Below, one piece after another: positions 1-6,928 of a DNA stretch of 21,663 bases. The notes below the pieces were generated by a model. It made no database searches and was not told the DNA's origin. It was given only the letters and a program-made list of their open reading frames with translations. The position numbers and the translations under genes were made by a program. The DNA lies in contig JAPXOZ010000025.1 in the NCBI GenBank assembly GCA_033811195.1, positions 1 to 21,663 on the forward strand, written 5' to 3'. The stretch comes from Cacconaster sp033811195. Its GTDB lineage: Bacteria > Bacteroidota > Bacteroidia > Bacteroidales > UBA932. Within the stretch, counting starts at the first letter, position 1, and every line of letters begins with the position of its first letter.

Positions 1-62
1 AAGTTAAGCTCACCAACGCCGATGGTACTGCTACACCAAGTGGGAGAGTAGGTAGCCGCCAA
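1..62 (+). rRNA. rrf: 5S ribosomal RNA, 3' part (truncated by window edge)
   Basis: The first bases carry the conserved 3' half of bacterial 5S rRNA: the GATGGTACTGC segment near bases 21-31 and the GGGAGAGTAGGT segment near bases 42-53, followed by a GCCGCC end. The 5' half lies outside the window, so this is the tail of an rRNA operon whose 16S and 23S would be to the left. A strong hairpin terminator follows within 10 bases. The exact mature 3' end is uncertain by a few bases. Confidence 0.93.
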
Positions 63-68
63 CTTTTA

Positions 69-104
69 GAAAGCCCCGACAGCATCAGTTGTCGGGGCTT
101 TTGT
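69..104 (+). terminator. rRNA operon terminator, probably bidirectional
   Basis: AAGCCCCGAC at 71-80 pairs perfectly with GTCGGGGCTT at 91-100. One more A-T pair inside and one outside give about 12 bp around an 8-nt loop, followed by a T-rich stretch. This is a textbook intrinsic terminator for the 5S rRNA transcript. Read on the minus strand, the same hairpin is followed by TTTCT, so it can also stop the converging lipoprotein transcript. Confidence 0.92.
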
Positions 105-132
105 TATTGAATCCCTGCATCTATTTGGAACA

Positions 133-600
133 TTAAAAAGGTTCAAAGTAAATGAGGACACGTTTCATCTTGACGGAAAGTGATTTGTCAGGTATATATT
201 TTTTTTCGAGTCTGGTATGATTTTTCCAGGTCATTTCAAACGAATCTTTTCTCTCCTTCGTAAAGTATATCTCGTAGATAGCTCTGTAACGGCCCTCTTC
301 GGTGAGAATGAGCCGATTAGGTCCGTCTGACCTTACAATTAGTTTCTCTTCATCGAATGTAAATGGATTCACGAATGAGATGCTGGTGTATACAGTACAC
401 TCTGTGCCGTCTTCTGAAAACTGTATGCCTTTTTCTATAAAATCATTTTTAGAATATACTTTATACCAGAGTTGACCATCCCAGAAACTATTAGGGAGTT
501 CGTATTCTTGCTTGATTATTTCAAGATGACTGCCGAATTCTTCAATAAAGCAAGATGTCAGCATCAGCGACATTATAAGTAGAAAAAGTAGTCTTTTCAT
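133..600 (-). CDS. Small predicted lipoprotein of unknown function
   Basis: This encodes 155 aa starting at the ATG at 600. A longer reading frame extends upstream to 717, but the inner start gives a clean lipoprotein signal: Lys-Arg, a hydrophobic stretch at residues 4-15, then lipobox LTSC with Cys17. Lipidation and anchoring in the cell envelope are therefore expected. The mature part is about 138 aa, rich in charged and aromatic residues, with the look of a small beta-rich domain; I recognise no family. It is a lone gene between the rRNA terminator, which it faces, and recJ, whose 3' end lies 167 bases upstream. I see no clear promoter motif or Shine-Dalgarno. The signal peptide is well supported; the function is not. 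Confidence 0.72.
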   Translation of the reverse strand: MKRLLFLLIMSLMLTSCFIEEFGSHLEIIKQEYELPNSFWDGQLWYKVYSKNDFIEKGIQFSEDGTECTVYTSISFVNPFTFDEEKLIVRSDGPNRLILTEEGRYRAIYEIYFTKERKDSFEMTWKNHTRLEKKYIPDKSLSVKMKRVLIYFEPF

Positions 601-767
601 AATTGTACGGATTGATCTCTTTATTACATATACGCAGAAACTCACTAAATACTGCCGTGAATTTTGTCTTGTCGGGTAGGATTGTAAGCGCCAAAGGCCG
701 AGAGAAAGATGTTGCATAGGATTATGGTAATCTCATTTAATACCTATCCATAGCAGTATTAACAAGA

Positions 768-2507
768 TTAGAACAACTCTTTTTCTTTGATGTCTTTTAC
801 ACGAAGCTGGATATTAGCTATACCTCGATAGTAATTTTCGGCGATGGAATAGCAAATATCAACGGGGTTACCACCCTGTATGTGTTCAAAATTTTCAGAA
901 AGGTTAAAGGCGATAGCCGAAATGTATCTGTAGGGTTCGTCCTCTTGAATAAGTTCAAGTTTGAGGTGTTTCATACCAGCCTCAGCAGAGCCCACTCTGC
1001 GCCCGTTTCCATTGTCGTAGACATCTTCGGTAATGAAAACAGGAGAGAGGTTGCCAGGGCCGAAGGGCTGAAATTGCTTGAGCAGTCTGAAGAACTTTGG
1101 TGTGATCTGCTTGAAGTCCAGATAAGAGTCAATATTGATAATTGGAGTCAGGATTACATCGTCGATTTTAGAGGCCACAAAGTTTTCAAAACATTCAGTG
1201 AATTTAGGAAGATTTTCCTCCTTGAGGGTGAGTCCTGCAGCGTACATATGTCCTCCGAAGTTCTCCAGAAGGTCGGAACAGGATTCGATTGCTTCATAGA
1301 GGTCAAAGCCCTGGATAGATCGTGCAGAGCCTGTTATTAATCCATTCGACTGGGTGAGCACGATGGTAGGACGATAGTAGGCCTCCACCAGGCGGGATGC
1401 CACAATACCGACGACTCCCTTGTGCCAGGAAGGGTTGTATACTACTGTAGATTTCTTGTTTTCGAAGCCGGGGATGCTCTTTACCATCTTTAGTGCCTCT
1501 TCAGTAATCTCGCGGTCAACCTTTTTGCGATCGTTGTTGTGGGCATTGATAGCTGCTCCAATCTCCTTTGATTCGTCCTCGTCCCTGGAGGTAAGCATAT
1601 CCACTGCAGTTTTGCCCGACTCCATTCTGCCTGCTGCATTAAGACGGGGGCCTATTTTGAAGACTATTTCGTCGATGGTGATACGGTGTTTTTCGAGTCC
1701 CGAGAGTTTGATGATTGTCTGTAAACCCTCACGGGGATTTTCGTTGAGCTGCTTTAGTCCATAGTATGCCAACACGCGATTTTCTCCGGTAACGGAGACC
1801 AGGTCGGAAGCGATGCTGACCACGAGAAGGTCGAGTAACGAGACAATGTTGTCAAAGGGAATATCATGTTTCTGGGCGTAGCCCTGGACCAGTTTAAAGC
1901 CTACCCCGCAACCAGAGAGGTCATCGAAAGGATAGTTGCAGTCTTGTCGCTTGGGATCGAGTACGGCCACAGCATCCGGGAGCGTGTCATCCGGTAAGTG
2001 ATGGTCACAGATAATCATATCTATACCCAGACTTTTGGCGTAGTTCACTTTTTCAATCGCTTTTATGCCGCAGTCCAGCGCTATGATCAGGGTACAGTTG
2101 TGGTCTCTTGCGGTGTCAATACCCTTGTAGGAAATGCCGTAGCCCTCATCATATCTGTCGGGAATATAATATTCCACACGGTTAGTGAGATTTTTTATAA
2201 ATGAATAAACCAGAGCTACTGCTGTGGTACCGTCCACATCATAATCTCCGTAGATAAGGATGGTTTCTCTCTTTACTACAGCTTTGTGAAGACGTTCAAC
2301 AGCTTTATCCATATCCTTCATTAAAAAGGGATCGTGGAGTTTTGAAAGATCAGGACGGAAAAACTCTCTGGCCTTTGCAAAAGTATCGATACCTCTTTGG
2401 ACCAGTAGGTTAGCTAATACAGAATCAATACCCAGCTCCTGTGTGAGTTGGCGTACAAGAGCCGGGTTGCCCGGCTCCCTTACTATCCACTTTTTCTCAA
2501 TACTCAT
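768..2507 (-). CDS. recJ: Single-stranded-DNA-specific 5'-3' exonuclease RecJ
   Basis: RecJ degrades single-stranded DNA 5' to 3' in the cytoplasm during RecF-pathway recombination, mismatch repair and base-excision repair. The 579-aa product has the DHH phosphoesterase motifs in order: DYDVDG at 88-93, an Asp-containing LDCG at about 144-147, DHH at 168-170 and SIASD at 231-235. These are followed by GPRLNAAGRM at 286-295, HKGVVGIVASRL at 362-373 and the DHHA1 glycine motif GGHMYAAG at 418-425. A C-terminal OB-like region completes the family's usual length. The frame is open up to 2588, but I chose the ATG at 2507: the protein then begins just before the conserved N-terminus, and a -7 promoter motif at 2527-2534 would lie inside the longer version. 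Confidence 0.95.
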   Translation of the reverse strand: MSIEKKWIVREPGNPALVRQLTQELGIDSVLANLLVQRGIDTFAKAREFFRPDLSKLHDPFLMKDMDKAVERLHKAVVKRETILIYGDYDVDGTTAVALVYSFIKNLTNRVEYYIPDRYDEGYGISYKGIDTARDHNCTLIIALDCGIKAIEKVNYAKSLGIDMIICDHHLPDDTLPDAVAVLDPKRQDCNYPFDDLSGCGVGFKLVQGYAQKHDIPFDNIVSLLDLLVVSIASDLVSVTGENRVLAYYGLKQLNENPREGLQTIIKLSGLEKHRITIDEIVFKIGPRLNAAGRMESGKTAVDMLTSRDEDESKEIGAAINAHNNDRKKVDREITEEALKMVKSIPGFENKKSTVVYNPSWHKGVVGIVASRLVEAYYRPTIVLTQSNGLITGSARSIQGFDLYEAIESCSDLLENFGGHMYAAGLTLKEENLPKFTECFENFVASKIDDVILTPIINIDSYLDFKQITPKFFRLLKQFQPFGPGNLSPVFITEDVYDNGNGRRVGSAEAGMKHLKLELIQEDEPYRYISAIAFNLSENFEHIQGGNPVDICYSIAENYYRGIANIQLRVKDIKEKELF

Positions 2508-2526
2508 ATTGATTTCTGCGATTTTA

Positions 2527-2534
2527 CAAAGATA
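2527..2534 (-). promoter_or_regulatory. Predicted recJ promoter, -7 box
   Basis: Read on the minus strand this is TATCTTTG, a match to the Bacteroidetes -7 consensus TAnnTTTG, placed 20 bases before the chosen recJ ATG. I see no good TTTG -33 element at the expected distance. The call rests on the -7 box and its position. Its location supports the shorter recJ start. Confidence 0.5.
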
Positions 2535-2567
2535 CGCAATTTTTATGCCTTTATCCATAAATATTCT

Positions 2568-2575
2568 TATTTTTG
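2568..2575 (+). promoter_or_regulatory. Predicted lysS promoter, -7 box
   Basis: TATTTTTG matches TAnnTTTG and lies 42 bases before the lysS ATG, back to back with the recJ -7 box 33 bases away. No convincing TTTG -33 element is visible, so this is tentative. Confidence 0.4.
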
Positions 2576-2617
2576 TCGGACATAACATAAGGAATACTTA
2601 ACTGACAGATTTAAGCT

Positions 2618-4147
2618 ATGGAATTAACAGATCTCAATGAACAGGAATTGAATCGCCGAGCTGCTTTGCAACAATTGAAGGATTTGGGAATAGACCCGTA
2701 CCCTGCAGAGAAATTCCTCGTTAATGCCACTTCAAAAGAGATTAAGGAGGGTTATGATGCACAACAAGGCAATTTCAATGATATCTCCATTGCCGGGAGG
2801 ATAATGAGCCGCCGTATTATGGGTGCTGCTTCATTTGTGGAGCTCCAGGACGAGCATGGCAAGATCCAGGTTTATATAAAACGTGACGAAATCTGTGAAG
2901 GCGAGGATAAAACTCTTTACAATACGGTTTTTAAAAAACTTTTGGATATTGGTGACATTATAGGAATAAAAGGTTTTGCATTCATTACGCAGACAGGGCA
3001 ACTCTCAGTCCATGCGAAATCTCTAAAATTGCTCAGTAAGTCTCTCCGTGTGCTTCCCATAGTAAAAGAGAAAGAGGGAGAACTCTATGATGCATTCTCA
3101 GATCCGGAGCTTCGTTACCGGATGAGATATGTTGATCTTATCGTCAATCCCCATGTGAGGGATACATTTGTCAAGAGGACTAAAATCGTCTCCACAATGA
3201 GAGATTATTTCAACGAGCATGGATATCTCGAGGTTGAGACACCTATCCTTCAACCAATTCCAGGCGGAGCTGCTGCAAGACCCTTCGTCACTCATCATAA
3301 TGCACTTGATATTCCTCTCTACCTTAGAATTGCAAACGAACTCTACCTTAAGAGGCTTATTGTCGGTGGCTTCACCGGTGTATACGAGTTTGCAAAAAAT
3401 TTCCGCAATGAAGGTATGGACAGAACTCACAATCCGGAATTCACCTGTATGGAAATTTATGTTGCATACAAGGATTATGTATGGATGATGGAGTTTGTCG
3501 AGCAGCTGGTTGAGAGACTGGCGATTGCTCTTAACGGCAAGACCAAATTTGATGTTTGGGGCAATGAGATCGAGTTTAAGAAGCCCTACAGGCGTCTTCC
3601 GATGATTGATGCTATCAAGGAGTACGCCGGTGTGGATATTACCGGCATGAATGAGGCACAGCTGCGCAAAACATGCGATGATCTTAATATTCCTACATCT
3701 CCATCCATGGGTGTTGGCAAACTTATTGACGCCATCTTCAGCGAATATTGTGAAAAGCATCTTATACAGCCCACCTTTATTATAGATTATCCTGTTGCAA
3801 TGTCTCCACTTACCAAGCGTCATCGGGAGGATCCTGCACTCACTGAGAGATTCGAACTATTTGTGAACGGTAAGGAGGTGGCAAATGCGTACAGCGAACT
3901 CAATGATCCCATTGATCAGCTTGACAGGTTCCATGATCAGATAAAACTGCAGGAGAAGGGTGACGACGAAGCTATGTTTATCGATTTGGATTTCGTTCGC
4001 GCTCTAGAGTATGGCATGCCGCCCACATCGGGTCTTGGTATGGGCATCGACCGCCTTGCAATGCTTATGACTAACTCAACTTCCATTCAGGATGTGATTT
4101 TCTTCCCTCAGATGAGGCCGGAGGCAAGTCATAAGAAAACCGAATAA
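2618..4147 (+). CDS. lysS: Lysyl-tRNA synthetase, class II
   Basis: This charges tRNA-Lys with lysine using ATP. The 509-aa protein has an N-terminal OB-fold anticodon-binding domain at about residues 54-145, which includes a short insertion near 92-102 relative to the E. coli type. The class II catalytic core follows: motif 1 around 184-210 ending in ETPIL, motif 2 at 261-276 with the FRNEG and THNPEFT signatures, and motif 3 at 472-480 (GLGMGIDRL). Length is normal for the bacterial enzyme and all catalytic motifs are intact. It heads a tight plus-strand cluster, with the next gene starting 3 bases after its stop. There is no Shine-Dalgarno sequence before the ATG, as in most genes here. 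Confidence 0.97.
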   Translation: MELTDLNEQELNRRAALQQLKDLGIDPYPAEKFLVNATSKEIKEGYDAQQGNFNDISIAGRIMSRRIMGAASFVELQDEHGKIQVYIKRDEICEGEDKTLYNTVFKKLLDIGDIIGIKGFAFITQTGQLSVHAKSLKLLSKSLRVLPIVKEKEGELYDAFSDPELRYRMRYVDLIVNPHVRDTFVKRTKIVSTMRDYFNEHGYLEVETPILQPIPGGAAARPFVTHHNALDIPLYLRIANELYLKRLIVGGFTGVYEFAKNFRNEGMDRTHNPEFTCMEIYVAYKDYVWMMEFVEQLVERLAIALNGKTKFDVWGNEIEFKKPYRRLPMIDAIKEYAGVDITGMNEAQLRKTCDDLNIPTSPSMGVGKLIDAIFSEYCEKHLIQPTFIIDYPVAMSPLTKRHREDPALTERFELFVNGKEVANAYSELNDPIDQLDRFHDQIKLQEKGDDEAMFIDLDFVRALEYGMPPTSGLGMGIDRLAMLMTNSTSIQDVIFFPQMRPEASHKKTE

Positions 4148-4150
4148 CTT

Positions 4151-4948
4151 ATGGCGGCAGAGAAGATAACTTCCGCGCATAATCCTCGCATAAAAGAGCT
4201 CATTCTGCTCCAGAGCAAATCTCGGGAGCGCAGAGAAAGAGCTCTTTTCGTGGTTGAAGGAGTAAGAGAACTCAGCAGAGCTATCGAAGCAGGCTTTGTG
4301 CCTCACTCCATCTTCTATTGTCCAGTATATATGGAGAGGGTCGACTTGCCGGAGGTTGTGGGGGGAACAGAGGTTTTCGAAGTCTCTGCGGCCATTTATG
4401 ACAGAATCGCTTATCGCGGCGGCACCGAGGGAGTAATTGCCTTGATGCGGATGGAGCCGCTTGTGCCGGAGCACATTACTCTCGGTGAAAATCCGCTGGT
4501 GATAGTGGTAGAGTCACTCGAAAAACCAGGCAACCTCGGAGCTATACTTAGGACGGCGGATGCCTGCGGTGCTGATTGCGTACTGGTATGCGATCCTCTG
4601 GCAGATGTTTTCAATCCAAATGTAATAAGAGCGAGCACCGGTGCATGTTTCAGCGTAAAATGCGCAAGTTGCACATCAGAAGAGGCCTTTCAGTGGCTAA
4701 AAGCGCATAATATCTCCATTATAACTACACAATTGCAAGACTCCTCACTCTATTTTGACATAGAAATGAGAGGAGCTGTAGCAATCGTATTCGGCAGGGA
4801 AGATAAAGGTCTTTCAGATTTCTGGAAAGAGCGCTCAATTGCAAAGATCCGCATCCCAATGGCTGGAATTTGCGATTCTCTCAATGTCTCCGTCTCAGTA
4901 GCCGTTATCTGCTTTGAGGTTATGAGACAGCGAAAGAGAATCACTTAA
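4151..4948 (+). CDS. SpoU/TrmH-family RNA 2'-O-methyltransferase
   Basis: A SPOUT-class enzyme expected to transfer a methyl group from S-adenosylmethionine to a ribose 2'-OH in rRNA or tRNA. Of 265 aa, residues 1-105 form the SpoU substrate-binding domain, with the usual NPRIK and FVVEGVRE patches. The knotted catalytic domain follows: motif 1 near 128-140 (NLGAILRTADACG), motif 2 at 212-220 (IVFGREDKG) and motif 3 at 235-256 with the SLNVSVSVAV stretch. It resembles RlmB and TsnR relatives, but the exact target base cannot be read from sequence, so I give no symbol. It starts 3 bases after the lysS stop, which suggests co-transcription and coupling. Confidence 0.9.
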   Translation: MAAEKITSAHNPRIKELILLQSKSRERRERALFVVEGVRELSRAIEAGFVPHSIFYCPVYMERVDLPEVVGGTEVFEVSAAIYDRIAYRGGTEGVIALMRMEPLVPEHITLGENPLVIVVESLEKPGNLGAILRTADACGADCVLVCDPLADVFNPNVIRASTGACFSVKCASCTSEEAFQWLKAHNISIITTQLQDSSLYFDIEMRGAVAIVFGREDKGLSDFWKERSIAKIRIPMAGICDSLNVSVSVAVICFEVMRQRKRIT

Positions 4949-4967
4949 CCCATAAAAACTAACACAA

Positions 4968-5627
4968 ATGAAAACCTCAATTCTTACCGCCGCATACGCA
5001 GCGGCAGGGCAGTGGGTTGTCTATACCTTACTGCTTTTTTTTGTTGTAACAACAATCATTCTTTCAGTTATGCTTTTCCGTGTAAAACGCAAGGAAAGGC
5101 GATTAAGGGAGAAGATATCACAACAGCTTAGAAACAAAGGGGCTGATGATGAAAAAATGGCCAAAATCCTAAACAAAATTATGCAGATGGTTATAGGACT
5201 TATGGATTGTATCTCTCTTAGTCCTGAAAATGCTAATTTGCTTCATTCGAAAGTCAGGTCTTATTTTCTGACGACAGTCAGAGATAAGAGCAATATTTTT
5301 TACGATATAGACTATCTTGTCGACAAATGTCAATGCGGCCTTATGACCCGACTGAGAGAGGAGTATCCCTCACTTACAAAGGATGATGTGATGCTCTGCA
5401 GTCTGATTGCAATGGGATTTCCCACACATGCCATAGCTACAATATTCCGTCTTACTAACGAGATGAGCATCTATAATAAGCGTGAGCGTCTCAGGACACG
5501 ACTTAAAATGGAAGAAGGGCTTAATCTAATGGAATTTCTGGAAGGCAAAGTGGCAATACTCCGTAGTCAAAAAGCCCTTGTATATTCAAATATTTTTTCC
5601 AGTCTCGGCAAAAAGGGTTATATTTAG
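4968..5627 (+). CDS. Membrane-anchored regulator with a LuxR-like HTH domain, function unknown
   Basis: A 219-aa protein with one transmembrane helix at about residues 16-37. A basic, charged stretch at 38-70 likely forms a cytoplasmic coiled coil. A C-terminal helix-turn-helix region at about 136-180 begins LTKDDVMLCSLIAMGF and contains MSIYNKRERLRTRL. That region resembles the C-terminal DNA-binding part of Bacteroidota TPR-type membrane regulators, in which the helices before the membrane normally follow a periplasmic TPR sensor. Here no sensor is present: the N-terminus before the helix is only 15 residues. It lies 19 bases after the methyltransferase gene and 14 before ssb, so it is probably co-transcribed with both. 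DNA binding is an inference from the HTH pattern; no target is known. Confidence 0.75.
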   Translation: MKTSILTAAYAAAGQWVVYTLLLFFVVTTIILSVMLFRVKRKERRLREKISQQLRNKGADDEKMAKILNKIMQMVIGLMDCISLSPENANLLHSKVRSYFLTTVRDKSNIFYDIDYLVDKCQCGLMTRLREEYPSLTKDDVMLCSLIAMGFPTHAIATIFRLTNEMSIYNKRERLRTRLKMEEGLNLMEFLEGKVAILRSQKALVYSNIFSSLGKKGYI

Positions 5628-5641
5628 AAAAAATTTTAAAT

Positions 5642-6151
5642 ATGGCACTAAATAAAGTTTTACTTATCGGCAACGTAGGAAGAGATCCTGAAGTCAGGCA
5701 TCTCGAGGGAGGCGCATCCGTTGCCTCATTTTCCCTCGCAACCACGGAAAGGTATAAAGACCGTAGCGGGGAGACCAGAGAAATTACTGAGTGGCACAAT
5801 ATAGTCGCCTGGAGACAGTTGGCGGATTTGGCCAGCAGGTTTATCAAAAAAGGAAGTCAGATCTATGTTGAAGGACGTATCCGAAGCCGTTCATGGGACG
5901 ATGCTAACGGACAGAAACGCTATATTACAGAGATTTTGGCCGACTCAATCCAGCTTTTAGGTCGCAGGGATGACTCATTGCCCAGAGAGGGCGCGTGGGA
6001 TGAATCAGCAGGTAGTCCAAGAGAGACCGAGCCACAGACATCTGCAAAGAGATCGGCGTCACAGCCTGCCACGCAACCTTCTTCACCATCTGAGCAGTTG
6101 GTTTCTTCCGATGATCTTCTTTCTGACGGCCCTGACGATCTGCCCTTCTAG
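5642..6151 (+). CDS. ssb: Single-stranded DNA-binding protein SSB
   Basis: SSB coats single-stranded DNA during replication and repair and recruits partner enzymes, including RecJ, through its C-terminal tip. Of 169 aa, residues 1-108 form the OB fold: a MALNKVLLIGNVGRDPE start, a TEWHNIVAWR segment at 49-58 with the stacking tryptophans, and a GSQIYVEGRI strand at 71-80. Residues 110-150 are a disordered linker rich in Ser, Pro, Gln and Thr. The protein ends in the acidic tip DDLPF. Length and organisation are normal. It is the last gene of the lysS cluster and is followed by a strong hairpin terminator. Confidence 0.97.
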   Translation: MALNKVLLIGNVGRDPEVRHLEGGASVASFSLATTERYKDRSGETREITEWHNIVAWRQLADLASRFIKKGSQIYVEGRIRSRSWDDANGQKRYITEILADSIQLLGRRDDSLPREGAWDESAGSPRETEPQTSAKRSASQPATQPSSPSEQLVSSDDLLSDGPDDLPF

Positions 6152-6166
6152 AAGAGAAGATACAAC

Positions 6167-6198
6167 AAAAAATGCGACCTAAAAGGGTCGCATTTTTT
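6167..6198. terminator. Bidirectional intrinsic terminator between ssb and the DUF4295 gene
   Basis: AAAAAATGCGACC at 6167-6179 pairs perfectly with GGTCGCATTTTTT at 6186-6198: 13 bp with a 6-nt loop that can shrink to AAAA through a T-G pair. The A-run on one arm and T-run on the other make it work in both directions. It sits 15 bases after the ssb stop and 21 bases beyond the stop of the converging DUF4295 gene. Confidence 0.92.
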
Positions 6199-6219
6199 AG
6201 CTGTTTACGCTACTTAACT

Positions 6220-6381
6220 TTATTTCTTCTCAAAGAAATCTTTAGCTTGGTCAGTAGGTAACAGCTCTTCCTGGAAAGCGTATGCTCCGGTACGCTCAGA
6301 TTTGACCATACGGATACACTTTACATAGTTTTTGGTTTGTGGACGGCTACTACCAAATGTAGCCACTGCTTTCTTTGCCAT
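6220..6381 (-). CDS. DUF4295 family small basic protein, probable Bacteroidota ribosomal protein
   Basis: A 53-aa ORF starting MAKKAVATFG and ending FFEKK, rich in Lys and Arg in its first half. It matches the small DUF4295 family that in Bacteroidota is encoded directly after rpmB and rpmG, exactly as here (19 bases after the rpmG stop). The ribosomal neighbours, the size and the charge suggest a ribosome-bound protein. I recall a lineage-specific large-subunit protein named bL38 being described from a Bacteroidota ribosome structure and think this may be it, but cannot confirm that from sequence. In relatives I know, ftsY often follows this gene; here the unit ends at the shared terminator with ssb. 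Confidence 0.88.
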   Translation of the reverse strand: MAKKAVATFGSSRPQTKNYVKCIRMVKSERTGAYAFQEELLPTDQAKDFFEKK

Positions 6382-6400
6382 TTATATAAAGATAAGTGTG

Positions 6401-6589
6401 TTATTTGATTTCGCGATGAAGAGTTACCTTTTTGAGATAGGGGTTATATTTCTTGCGCTCCAATCTCTGAGTAGTATTCTTTTTATTTTTTGTTGTGATA
6501 TACCTGGAGATGCCCGGTACACCGCTCTCTCTTTGCTCAGTACACTCCATAATGACCTGTACTCTATTTCCTTTTGCTTTTTTTGACAT
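6401..6589 (-). CDS. rpmG: 50S ribosomal protein L33 (bL33)
   Basis: A 62-aa basic protein of the large ribosomal subunit, located near the E site. It has the family features RVQVIMECTEQ near the N-terminus, the YITTKNKKNT segment in the middle and the KYNPYLKKVTLHREIK C-terminus. Only one cysteine (Cys16) is present, so this is the zinc-independent form. It lies 11 bases after rpmB and 19 before the DUF4295 gene in one transcription unit. Confidence 0.95.
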   Translation of the reverse strand: MSKKAKGNRVQVIMECTEQRESGVPGISRYITTKNKKNTTQRLERKKYNPYLKKVTLHREIK

Positions 6590-6600
6590 AGTCGTAAATA

Positions 6601-6843
6601 TTAAACTACTTTAATCAAACCTTTTTCCTGTGATTTCTTGATGGTAGCGGATAGACCGTTCTTGTAGATGGTCTTCATACCCTTGCAAGAGACCTTGAGG
6701 GTGATGAATCTCTGCTCTTCCTCAGACCAGAATTTTTTGGTCTTCAGATTGGGAGCGAATTCGCGTTTCGTGCGTCTCTTTGAATGGGAAACATTGTTTC
6801 CAATCATCCTTTTCTTTCCTGTTACTTGACAAACTCGTGCCAT
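6601..6843 (-). CDS. rpmB: 50S ribosomal protein L28 (bL28)
   Basis: An 80-aa basic protein of the large ribosomal subunit. The start MARVCQVTGKK, the NNVSHSKRRTKREF segment and the C-terminal SCKGMKTIYKNG region are characteristic. The paired cysteines of the zinc-binding form are absent, matching the cysteine-poor L33 encoded next to it. It is first in the rpmB-rpmG-DUF4295 unit and has a well-placed Bacteroidetes-type promoter in the 85-base gap after lepB. Confidence 0.96.
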   Translation of the reverse strand: MARVCQVTGKKRMIGNNVSHSKRRTKREFAPNLKTKKFWSEEEQRFITLKVSCKGMKTIYKNGLSATIKKSQEKGLIKVV

Positions 6844-6882
6844 TGTTATCTATTTTTAATATTATTATCTTTTTGGGGGCTG

Positions 6883-6914
6883 CAAATGTATTGATTTTTC
6901 TTCTAAAATCCAAA
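6883..6914 (-). promoter_or_regulatory. Predicted rpmB-rpmG-DUF4295 promoter (-33 and -7)
   Basis: On the minus strand, TTTG (6914-6911) is followed by a 20-base spacer and then TACATTTG (6890-6883). Both elements fit the Bacteroidetes consensus TTTG and TAnnTTTG. Transcription would begin near 6876, giving a leader of about 33 bases before the rpmB ATG. It separates the ribosomal protein unit from lepB upstream. Confidence 0.65.
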
Positions 6915-6928
6915 ATTAACCGCCTTTA

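Noticed and set aside
601..717. N-terminal extension of the lipoprotein gene to 717
   Set aside because: It would bury the lipoprotein signal peptide 39 residues inside the protein; the ATG at 600 places it at the N-terminus.
739..760. Hairpin downstream of recJ as a terminator
   Set aside because: AATAC pairs with GTATT with an inner CTAT/ATAG helix and a 2-base bulge, but there is no T-run on the minus strand and the stem is weak and A/T-rich.
2508..2588. N-terminal extension of recJ to 2588
   Set aside because: The extra 27 residues do not look like RecJ, and a -7 promoter motif lies within the stretch, so the ATG at 2507 fits better.
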